Positions 1 through 5,781 are shown, numbered from the stretch's first letter. The stretch: DNA of 5,897 nucleotides from Chloroflexota bacterium (GCA_016210435.1 JACQUF010000121.1:1-5897); one strand, 5' to 3'. A program made the numbers and translations. The notes: a model not told the origin generated them from the letters alone.

Positions 1-1
1 G

Positions 2-613
2 AGCAGCGCAGGCACCGCGATCGTCTGCCTGTCGGGAGACATCCAGAGGCCCGGCATGTACGAGGTGCCGATGGGGCTCACGATCCGTGAAGTCCTGAAT
101 GACGTCGGCGGCGGTCCCTTACCCGGCAAGCGCATCAAGGTGCTACAGACGGGCGGACCCCTGGGCGGAGTCCTCGGGGAATCCGCGTTCGATACGCAGA
201 TCGACTTCGACGCGATGGCGAAAACGGGCGCCATTCTCGGGTCGGGCGGCATAATCGCCGGGTCAGAGGACGTGAGCGTCGTCGACCTCACTCGAAACCT
301 GATCGCCTTCAACCAGTTCGAATCGTGCGGCAAGTGCTTCCCATGCCGGCTCGGCACCACGCATATGCTCGAGGTGCTCGAGCGCGTCTGCCAGAACAAG
401 GCCCGGGCCGGCGACCTTGAACTGATGGACCGGGTAGGACAGGCAATGAAGGTAGGGTCGCTCTGCGGGCACGGGCAGCTCGGCTATAACCCGATCCTCT
501 CCGCACTCAAGTTTTTCGGCGACGAATTCAACGCCGTCATGAAGGAGCACAAGGGGCCGGTCGGCCCGTTCCCCGATGGCTCCATGATCGTGCCGACCCG
601 GACCAGGCCTTAA
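2..613 (+). CDS. nuoF: NADH-quinone oxidoreductase subunit F, C-terminal part (5' end outside window)
   Basis: This is the flavin- and NADH-binding subunit of complex I's input arm; it passes electrons from NADH through FMN to the N3 [4Fe-4S] cluster. The frame is open from base 2, upstream of the internal ATG at 56, and the upstream residues (LSGDIQRPG) belong to the same fold, so the gene is truncated by the window edge. The visible part begins with the SLBB-like segment (SGDIQRPGMYEVPMG), continues through GSGGIIAGSEDVSVVD, and then shows the N3 motif ESCGKCFPCRLGT. Its cysteines are at nucleotides 326, 335 and 344, with the fourth ligand (SLCGHGQ) at 464, 40 residues after the third, the usual spacing. 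The FMN and NADH sites lie off the left edge. It ends in TAA, 85 bp before nuoG on the same strand. HoxF-type hydrogenase diaphorase or NAD-linked formate dehydrogenase beta subunits share this fold, but the NuoG-like neighbour favours NuoF. Confidence 0.93.
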   Translation, partial: SSAGTAIVCLSGDIQRPGMYEVPMGLTIREVLNDVGGGPLPGKRIKVLQTGGPLGGVLGESAFDTQIDFDAMAKTGAILGSGGIIAGSEDVSVVDLTRNLIAFNQFESCGKCFPCRLGTTHMLEVLERVCQNKARAGDLELMDRVGQAMKVGSLCGHGQLGYNPILSALKFFGDEFNAVMKEHKGPVGPFPDGSMIVPTRTRP

Positions 614-619
614 GCGAAC

Positions 620-662
620 CCTTCTCCACGGCGTGGAGAAGGTGGCCGGAGGCCGGATGAGG
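620..662. repeat. Intergenic hairpin repeat, copy 1 (between nuoF and nuoG)
   Basis: A perfect 10-bp inverted repeat (CCTTCTCCAC at 620-629, GTGGAGAAGG at 633-642) encloses a GGC loop. It runs into a 22-base tail (641-662) containing the smaller palindrome GGCC-GGA-GGCC. The tail matches 21 of 22 bases with a second copy at 3556-3577, and the hairpin arm also recurs there, so this is a dispersed element. It fills much of the 85-bp nuoF-nuoG gap. There is no T-run after the stem, so it is not a classical intrinsic terminator. An effect on nuoG expression or mRNA stability is possible but is inference. Confidence 0.7.
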
Positions 663-698
663 ACAGGACGAAGGTGAGGGGGGTCAGAAAAAGGACCG

Positions 699-3503
699 AT
701 GCCTGAGCCAATACCGTTCAACATCGACGGCAAGCCCGTAACGGCGCAGCCCGGGCAGACTGTACTCCAGGCTGCGATGGCGGCCGGCGTCTACATCCCG
801 TACCTGTGCTACTTCCCGAACATGAAGCCGTACGGGGCCTGCCGGGTGTGCGTAGTCGAGGTCGAGGTCCAGACTCCCCAGGGGCCGAGGAAGTCCGTAC
901 AGGCGTCCTGCACCGCGCCGGTCGCCAAGGACATGAACATCTCGACCCAGTCGCAACAGGTCTTCGATCTGAGGCGCGGCATCATCGAGCTCCTGATGTC
1001 AGAACACCCGCACGGCTGCCTCACATGTCATCGCATCGAGCTGTGCGGTCCCCAGGACGTATGTCTCCGCCACGTACGCGTAAACGACCGCTGCGTGGCC
1101 TGTCCGAAGAACGAACGGTGCGAGCTCAAGGACACGGTGCGGTCATCGCAGCTCGATCTCGAAACGCCGCTCCAGTATCACTACCGCAACCTGCCAATCC
1201 ACATCGACGACCCGTTCTATGACCGCGATTACAACCTCTGCATCGTCTGCGTACGCTGCGTGCGCGTCTGCGACGAGGTGCGCGTCGATACCGCGCTCTC
1301 GATGGTGTCGCGCTCCGGCACCGCACTCGTCGGCACATCTCATGGGACGTCGCTTCTCGAATCCGGCTGCGAGTTCTGCGGCGCGTGCATCGACGTCTGC
1401 CCGGTAGGGGCGCTGGTCGAACGCAAATACAAGTGGGACAAGGCCGCCAAAACCGTCACGACGATATGCCCGAACTGTCCGGTCGGCTGCCAGATGGTGA
1501 TGGAGGTCAACAAGCGCAACAAGGTCATCCGGATGAAGGGTGACGTCCCTGCGCCCGCGAACCTCGGCATGGCCTGCTACAAGGGCAAGTTCGCGACCGA
1601 TTACCCGAACCACAGGACGCGGGTCCGCTACCCGATGGTGCGGATCGATGGCCGGCTCGAGCGGACAACCTGGGATCAGGCGCTCGAGAAGGTCGCTGCG
1701 GAACTCAAGGAATACAAGCCGTCAGAGATCGGCGTGATCGGCTCGCCGCGCGGCACGAACGAGGACCACTACGTAGCCCAGAAGCTCGCCAGAGTCGCCC
1801 TCGGGACCAACAACGTTGATACTGCCCTCAATATCGTCCCGGAGCTCACCGAGTCACTGATCGAGCCTCTTGGCTATCCCGCCGCGACGAATTCGATCTG
1901 GGAGCTTCAGGGCTCGAAGGCCGTGCTCGTGGTCTCGGGCAATCCGACCGAGGAGCAAAACGTTCTGGCCGTTCCAATCAAGAAGGCGTCGAGGGCCGGC
2001 GCAAGCGTGATCGTTGTCGATGCACGCGAGACCGAGTTAACCCGCTATGCCAGACACTGGTTGCGGCCAAAGCCAGGTACCGAGGCGCTCGTTCTCGGCG
2101 CCATGCTGCGGGTCATCTTCGAGGAATCGCTGGAAGACAAGGAGTTCTCCGCGAACAAGGCCGCCGGGCTCGCCGACCTCAAGCAGCACCTGTGGGACTT
2201 CGATATCGTGCGCGTGTCCGCTCGAACCGGCGTGTCGCAGGACGCGCTGCGTGCCGCAGCAAGGGCATACGGTTCGGCCAGGCCCGCTGCAATCGTGTAT
2301 GGCGCCGATACCACGAACCGCTCCGACCGAGCGGACCTGGCCCAGGCCGCAGTAAACCTGATGCTCGCCACCGGGAACGTCGGCGTGGGCGGAGGCGTGT
2401 TTCCGCTCTATCACGGCGCGAATACGCAGGGAGCGCTCGACGTCGGGTGCGTACCGAATTTCCTGCCCGGATTCAGAAGCATCGATTCGGCAGACGCGCG
2501 CAAGGCAGTCGCTGAGCTGTGGGGTGCGAACGTCCCGGACGCGAATGGCGCAGGCGTCGGAGTAATGCTGGAGCAGATGGTCGAAGGCCAGATCAAGGCC
2601 GCGATCGTGATGTCCGATGGAATCGCCCCGAAATCGGACGCGCTGGGCGATTTCCAGGGCGCCCTCTCAAAAACCGAATTCCTGGTCGTATCCGACTACA
2701 TCATGTCCGAAATAGCGCAGGAGGCCGACGTTCTGCTTCCCGCGACGACCTATTCCGAGATCCAGGGGACTTACACGAACCTCGAGCGCAGGGTCCAGCT
2801 TTTGAACCAGGGCATGACGCCGACTGGCGAGGAGAAGCCGGGATGGCAGGCTCTGGCGCTCGTCGGGAAGGCGCTCGGGGCCAGCGGCTTCGAGTTCCAA
2901 TCGCCGGCCGCCGTGTTCGACGAGATCTCGCGTATCGCGGCGCCCTACAAGGGGCTCAACTACGCACGGATCCAGGAACGCGGGATCCAGTGGCCCGTTC
3001 CCGCAATCGATCACACCGGCACCCCGGTGCTTTTCGCGGGTGAGAGCGACAGAAAGCCGAAATTCCGGCCAGTGGCCCCACGGGCCGCGACAGAAAAGGC
3101 GGACCGCGAGTTCCCCTTCATTCTGGCGCAGGGAAGGGTCCTGCTCGACCCGGACCGTGATGTCGAGGTCTACAAGGTCGAGAACATGAACCGAGTCCGC
3201 AGGGAGGAGTCGGTGGAAATCCATCCCGAGGACGCCCGGCCGCTGGGAATATCCGAAGGCGATCTGGTAGATATCCGGTCGGGACCCCGAATCGACGGCG
3301 GCGGCGATGTGTTCACCGGCCGCGCCCGGCTGACCGGCCCGCACCGTGGCCTGGTTTCGATCACCACGCTCTTTGCCCAACTCGCCTCGGACGTGTACGA
3401 CTCGCAGCATCCCGACCCCGCTCCGCGGGTCCGAGGTCTGCCGCTCCGCCACGTCGCGCTCGCCCGGTCGCCCGTCGAGGCCGCCATGGCCGCGGGGGAC
3501 TAG
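699..3503 (+). CDS. nuoG: NADH-quinone oxidoreductase subunit G, formate-dehydrogenase-like
   Basis: This is the large Fe-S subunit of the complex I input arm, which carries electrons from NuoF toward the quinone-side clusters. The 934 residues, in order, are as follows. A [2Fe-2S] ferredoxin domain has ligands C37, C48, C51 and C71. The His-Cys3 [4Fe-4S] motif is H103-x3-C107-x2-C110-x5-C116. A Cys-rich insertion holds C122, C132, C135 and C141. Two ferredoxin-type [4Fe-4S] motifs follow (C181/184/187/191 and C224/227/230/234). The molybdopterin-oxidoreductase domain has its own cluster (C257, C260, C264, C293) and ends in a dinucleotide-binding-like domain from about 805. Segments such as RGTNEDHY, SGNPTEEQ and NTQGALDVGCVPNFLPGF are typical of formate dehydrogenase alpha subunits. 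However, no Cys or Sec follows GTNNVD (369-374), where the catalytic residue should be, so I call NuoG and not an active formate dehydrogenase. The ATG at 699 follows AAGGA (691-695) with a rather short 3-nt spacer. The gene is intact. It stops with TAG and faces a convergent gene 84 bp away. Confidence 0.9.
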   Translation: MPEPIPFNIDGKPVTAQPGQTVLQAAMAAGVYIPYLCYFPNMKPYGACRVCVVEVEVQTPQGPRKSVQASCTAPVAKDMNISTQSQQVFDLRRGIIELLMSEHPHGCLTCHRIELCGPQDVCLRHVRVNDRCVACPKNERCELKDTVRSSQLDLETPLQYHYRNLPIHIDDPFYDRDYNLCIVCVRCVRVCDEVRVDTALSMVSRSGTALVGTSHGTSLLESGCEFCGACIDVCPVGALVERKYKWDKAAKTVTTICPNCPVGCQMVMEVNKRNKVIRMKGDVPAPANLGMACYKGKFATDYPNHRTRVRYPMVRIDGRLERTTWDQALEKVAAELKEYKPSEIGVIGSPRGTNEDHYVAQKLARVALGTNNVDTALNIVPELTESLIEPLGYPAATNSIWELQGSKAVLVVSGNPTEEQNVLAVPIKKASRAGASVIVVDARETELTRYARHWLRPKPGTEALVLGAMLRVIFEESLEDKEFSANKAAGLADLKQHLWDFDIVRVSARTGVSQDALRAAARAYGSARPAAIVYGADTTNRSDRADLAQAAVNLMLATGNVGVGGGVFPLYHGANTQGALDVGCVPNFLPGFRSIDSADARKAVAELWGANVPDANGAGVGVMLEQMVEGQIKAAIVMSDGIAPKSDALGDFQGALSKTEFLVVSDYIMSEIAQEADVLLPATTYSEIQGTYTNLERRVQLLNQGMTPTGEEKPGWQALALVGKALGASGFEFQSPAAVFDEISRIAAPYKGLNYARIQERGIQWPVPAIDHTGTPVLFAGESDRKPKFRPVAPRAATEKADREFPFILAQGRVLLDPDRDVEVYKVENMNRVRREESVEIHPEDARPLGISEGDLVDIRSGPRIDGGGDVFTGRARLTGPHRGLVSITTLFAQLASDVYDSQHPDPAPRVRGLPLRHVALARSPVEAAMAAGD

Positions 3504-3510
3504 GTGCTCC

Positions 3511-3577
3511 CTTCGCCCCATCGGGGGAGAAGCGCCGTCCTGAGCCCGTCGAAGGGGTGGCCGAAGGCCGGATGAGG
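3511..3577. repeat. Intergenic hairpin repeat, copy 2 (between convergent nuoG and amidohydrolase)
   Basis: Hairpin arms CTTCGCCCC (3511-3519) and GGGGAGAAG (3524-3532) pair with one mismatch. The tail at 3556-3577 is 21/22 identical to the tail of copy 1 (641-662). Between hairpin and tail lies an extra word, GTCCTGAGCCCGTCGAAGGG (3537-3556), absent from copy 1. The element sits 7 bp after the nuoG stop and 10 bp beyond the amidohydrolase stop, so it fills the 84-bp convergent gap. It could act as a bidirectional transcription barrier, but it has no T-run on either strand, so that role is inferred from position only. Confidence 0.65.
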
Positions 3578-3587
3578 GTGATCCCAC

Positions 3588-4463
3588 CTACAGCTTCAGG
3601 ACTTTGCGGGCGTTCTCGAGCAGGACTTTGGGACGCACTTCCTCCTTGATCTGAAGCGCGGCGAACTCCTTGAGCCACCTGTCAGGCGGGAGATAGGGGT
3701 AGTCCGAACCAAACAGCACCTTGTCCCGCAGCCTGCCGTTCGCTTCTCTGATCAATGCCTCTGGTATGTAGCGGGGCGCCCATCCGGAGAGGTCGATGTA
3801 GACGTTCGGCTTGTGCAATCCCACTGCTATCTGCTCGTCGATCCATGGCCAGGCAGGATGCGCCATGATCGCAGTCAGGCCGGGGAAGTCCGCCGCGACA
3901 TCGTCGATGTGAGGGATCGGGCGGCTGTACTTCAGCTTCAGTCCGGCGCCACCAGGCATCCCCGCCCCGGCTGCGGCGAAGCCGGAATGAAAGAGCACCG
4001 GCACACCTAGCTCGACGCACTTCTCATAGATCGGGTAGAAACGCCGGTCGTCAGGGAAGAACGCCTGCTGGATCGGGTGGAGCTTGAGCCCGCGCAGTCC
4101 CAGATCCCTTACGGATCGAACGAGCTCTGCGACAGCCGCTTTCCCCTTCCATGGATCGATACTGGCGAATCCGATGAATTGCTGCGGATAAGCCCTGACG
4201 ATCGAAGCAACGTAGTCGTTCGTGTCCGGCGCATCGCCGAGAGCAGTTTCGGAGTCGATTGAGAAGACAACCCCGAACACGTCGAGTTCCCGGTACCTGG
4301 CGGCCATTTCGGCCGCGTCTTTGGGGGCGTTTTGGAGGCGGAAGTAGCGGCGAAGCTGCTCCTCGACAACCATGTCCGGATTTCCGGGCTGCCGTGGCAC
4401 GTGAACATGCATGTCTATCGCGCGAATCTCAGTCCTCCTTCGAACACTGACCCCCTCTCCCAA
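3588..4463 (-). CDS. Amidohydrolase-2 family metal-dependent hydrolase or decarboxylase
   Basis: This is a TIM-barrel enzyme of the amidohydrolase-2 family, which includes ACMSD-like decarboxylases, oxalomesaconate-type hydratases and lactonases; the substrate is unknown. Numbered from the TTG at 4463 (291 residues), the metal and active-site signatures are the strand-1 HxH in IDMHVH (H19, H21), GLKLHP with H129, FHSG with H159, AHPAWPW with H202, and GSDYPY with D254. It ends with the family-typical NARKVLKL. No signal peptide is seen, so it is probably cytoplasmic. The start is uncertain. The TTG at 4463 has no ribosome-binding site. The ATG at 4412 would put HxH at residues 2 and 4 and lose most of strand 1. 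An AAGGAGG at 4440-4434 sits 6 nt before an in-frame ATT at 4427, which would give a 279-residue protein starting just before AIDMHVH, as is common in this family. It is convergent with nuoG and is the last gene of the minus-strand run. Confidence 0.85.
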   Translation of the reverse strand: MGEGVSVRRRTEIRAIDMHVHVPRQPGNPDMVVEEQLRRYFRLQNAPKDAAEMAARYRELDVFGVVFSIDSETALGDAPDTNDYVASIVRAYPQQFIGFASIDPWKGKAAVAELVRSVRDLGLRGLKLHPIQQAFFPDDRRFYPIYEKCVELGVPVLFHSGFAAAGAGMPGGAGLKLKYSRPIPHIDDVAADFPGLTAIMAHPAWPWIDEQIAVGLHKPNVYIDLSGWAPRYIPEALIREANGRLRDKVLFGSDYPYLPPDRWLKEFAALQIKEEVRPKVLLENARKVLKL

Positions 4464-4564
4464 CCAATCACGATAACTATGACCGGCCAGATCTTGTCCC
4501 TCCGGCGCCAGTCGAACAGGCCCAGATTGCCAGCGAGCAGCAACCCGATCACGACGAGCGCGAT
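4415..4564 (-). pseudogene. Short LiaI/LiaF-like (DUF5668-like) two-helix membrane segment, no normal start codon
   Basis: In the 120-bp gap between the nitroreductase and the amidohydrolase, the minus strand encodes a hydrophobic stretch (IALVVIGLLLAGNLGLFDW), a basic loop (RRRDK) and a second hydrophobic stretch (IWPVIVIVIGW), ending at TAG 4417-4415. The helix, GNLGLFDW turn, then WP-started second helix is the layout of the small LiaI/LiaF-type transmembrane domain. No ATG exists in this frame. A GTG at 4552 would cut into helix 1. An ATC at 4564 lies 5 nt after GAAGAGG and would give 49 residues. The frame is also continuous with the nitroreductase apart from that gene's TAG stop. Its 3' end overlaps the 5' end of the amidohydrolase. 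It may be a remnant, a small gene with an unusual start, or chance hydrophobicity in GC-rich DNA. Confidence 0.35.
4434..4440 (-). promoter_or_regulatory. Shine-Dalgarno sequence AAGGAGG of the amidohydrolase gene
   Basis: On the minus strand, AAGGAGG is a full-strength anti-16S match. It is followed by the 6-nt spacer ACTGAG and then ATT (4427-4425), in frame with the amidohydrolase. ATG at 4412 is 21 nt away, too far for this site, and TTG at 4463 lies upstream of it. The site therefore argues for translation beginning at ATT, or at a codon that was ATG or GTG before mutation or miscalling. Confidence 0.5.
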
Positions 4565-4585
4565 CCCGGCCTCTTCAGCTTTCCG

Positions 4586-5197
4586 CTAAAGCCAGGACAC
4601 GTGCCCGGTGATCTCAGCTCGCTGCGCCTTTGGCTGAACTGCGGGATAGCCGATGAAAAACGCGCCAACGAGCTGCCACGATGGGTCGGCGCCGAGCGTC
4701 TTCCCGAGGTCCTGATGCCTGGTAGGCCGTCCGGTAGACCAACCCATCGAAAGCCCTTCAGCCACCGCGACGAGTTGCATGTTCTGGCAGGAGATGCAAA
4801 CGGCGGCGTAGTTCTCGCGTGTCACCTCCTCGTTTGCCCCTGGGACCGAATAGGCGTATATGAATGCCGGCGCTTTCAAGAGCTCGTGACGTGCGGCATC
4901 GGCAGTTTGGGTCCGCTTCGGCTCAGGAAGCTGCGCATTGTTTTCAAACGTCCATTCCCGAGAGAGAGAGGCAACCCTTGCACGCATCTCTCCGCCCTTT
5001 TCCAATAGAAAGAACCGCCACGGGAACGTGAGCCGGTGGTTGGGCGCCCAGCGTGCAGCATCCAGCATCCGCTCCAGCGACCCTCGTGGCACCGGCTTGT
5101 CCAGGAACTCGCGAACCGAGCGGCGAGCCCGGATCGCATCTAGTACCGATACCGGACCAGGCCCTGTTTCGTTCATGGAATCCATTACCTTAGGCAC
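4586..5197 (-). CDS. Nitroreductase family protein, YdjA-like
   Basis: This is an FMN-dependent NAD(P)H oxidoreductase of the nitroreductase fold; the physiological substrate cannot be read from sequence. The 203 residues show the N-terminal FMN-phosphate motif RRSVREF (25-31), then WAPNHRLTFPWRFFLLE (50-66), very close to the RAPDHKxxQPWRFFVIE pattern of YdjA. The central helix NYAAVCISCQNMQLVAVAEGL (129-149) is followed by GWSTG (152-156) and the C-terminal FIGYP (181-185). Length is normal for the short, homodimeric branch of the family. The longest reading starts at GTG 5197 after AGAGGGA; in-frame ATGs at 5185 and 5176 are plausible alternatives, since the first 15 residues carry no family motif. 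It ends in TAG 4588-4586, and a hydrophobic reading frame continues directly after that stop. The PCD-like gene lies 126 bp upstream on the same strand. Confidence 0.88.
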   Translation of the reverse strand: MPKVMDSMNETGPGPVSVLDAIRARRSVREFLDKPVPRGSLERMLDAARWAPNHRLTFPWRFFLLEKGGEMRARVASLSREWTFENNAQLPEPKRTQTADAARHELLKAPAFIYAYSVPGANEEVTRENYAAVCISCQNMQLVAVAEGLSMGWSTGRPTRHQDLGKTLGADPSWQLVGAFFIGYPAVQPKAQRAEITGHVSWL

Positions 5198-5218
5198 TCC
5201 CTCTGTTTTTTTGCAGGG

Positions 5219-5258
5219 CTAAAGGGTACCAACGGCCACCCCTGCCATTCCTAAAGGG
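5219..5258. repeat. Short direct repeat CTAAAGGG, two copies upstream of the nitroreductase
   Basis: CTAAAGGG occurs at 5219-5226 and 5251-5258, 32 bp apart (about three helical turns), in the gap upstream of the nitroreductase start. A T-run at 5206-5212 (an A-run in the transcript) lies beside the gene start. Spaced repeats of this kind can be binding sites, but eight bases seen twice is weak evidence. No convincing -35/-10 pair was found in this gap. Confidence 0.25.
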
Positions 5259-5296
5259 ATCGCGTTGAAGGCCGTGGAGCGAGATGAGCCGGCCGT

Positions 5297-5313
5297 CCTC
5301 AGGCGACCCGAGG
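5297..5313 (-). terminator. Weak hairpin after the PCD gene
   Basis: Eleven bases past the PCD stop, the minus strand reads CCTCGGG-TCG-CCTGAGG. This is a 7-bp stem, including one G-U pair in RNA, with a 3-nt loop. No U-run follows, so termination would need Rho or would be partial. It may alternatively be a read-through hairpin between two co-transcribed genes. Confidence 0.25.
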
Positions 5314-5323
5314 GCCCTGGCGG

Positions 5324-5671
5324 CTACCGCGGCCTGGAGTACAGGCCGTCGGTTTTCGCAGCCATAATGAAGTCGTTGCGGTGAAGGCCCCGGATCTTAT
5401 GCGTCCACCACATGACGCTTACGCGGCCCCATTCTGTGGTCAGCTTCGGATGATGGTCTTCAGCCTCGGCCAGCTCTCCGACCTGCTGCGTGAACGCGAG
5501 CGCCGTTGCGAAGTTGTCGAATTTGAACGTCCGCTCCAACCGGTCGATCCCATCAAGGTTCACGAGCTTCCATTCCGGGATTTGCGGCTTGAATTCGTCG
5601 ATCTCCTTCGGCGTAACCCTTGGGGAGTCTGAACGGCAGGCGACGCACTTCTCTCTCGTCAGGCTTACCAT
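5324..5671 (-). CDS. 4a-hydroxytetrahydrobiopterin dehydratase (pterin-4a-carbinolamine dehydratase)
   Basis: This enzyme dehydrates 4a-hydroxytetrahydropterin to the quinonoid dihydropterin and so recycles the cofactor of aromatic amino acid hydroxylases; it is the bacterial PhhB/PCD family and cytoplasmic. The 115 residues match the family in length. The catalytic signature EDHHPKLTTEW spans 71-81 with H73, H74 and P75. WWTHKIRGL (88-96) supplies the third histidine, H91, and D100 lies in the last helix (HRNDFIMAA). An N-terminal KCVAC (C9, C12) resembles the KCxPC opening of many bacterial members. The start is firm: ATG at 5671 follows AGGAGG (5684-5679) with a 7-nt spacer. No phenylalanine hydroxylase gene is visible nearby, so the partner may be elsewhere, or the protein may serve another pterin-related role such as the suggested molybdopterin-linked function of some PCD-like proteins. 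It is transcribed divergently from the thioredoxin-like gene. Confidence 0.92.
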   Translation of the reverse strand: MVSLTREKCVACRSDSPRVTPKEIDEFKPQIPEWKLVNLDGIDRLERTFKFDNFATALAFTQQVGELAEAEDHHPKLTTEWGRVSVMWWTHKIRGLHRNDFIMAAKTDGLYSRPR

Positions 5672-5781
5672 GGGCGGGCCTCCTGGCTCACGTTTCGATC
5701 ACCCGGGCGCGACCGGTCACTCAGGCCCATCTTACGGCCGTCAACTGCGTCACTCGCGAGCGGGGTGAATCTGGAGGCGAT

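Noticed and set aside
620..642. Classical intrinsic terminator after nuoF
   Set aside because: The stem is strong but no T-run follows, and nuoG continues on the same strand; described as a repeat hairpin instead.
1143..1613. 156-codon minus-strand frame opposite the nuoG ferredoxin region
   Set aside because: The plus strand here encodes the cysteine motifs of NuoG; the antisense frame has no independent support.
2519..3043. 174-codon plus-strand frame inside nuoG
   Set aside because: Out-of-frame shadow of nuoG with Arg/Gly-rich composition and no family motif.
699..3503. Calling this gene an active NAD-linked formate dehydrogenase alpha subunit
   Set aside because: No Cys or in-frame TGA (Sec) follows GTNNVD at the catalytic position, although the scaffold is formate-dehydrogenase-like.
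2667..3587. 306-codon open frame on the minus strand across the 3' half of nuoG
   Set aside because: It lies fully antisense to strongly conserved nuoG sequence, is rich in Arg/Gly as expected from the complement of GC-rich codons, and shows no recognisable domain.
4601..5008. 135-codon plus-strand frame opposite the nitroreductase
   Set aside because: Antisense to a gene with clear FMN-binding motifs; no ribosome-binding site or recognisable product.
5716..5744. Sigma-70 promoter for the PCD gene starting at TTGACG (5744-5739)
   Set aside because: At 16-18 bp spacing the -10 candidates match the consensus at only about two of six bases.
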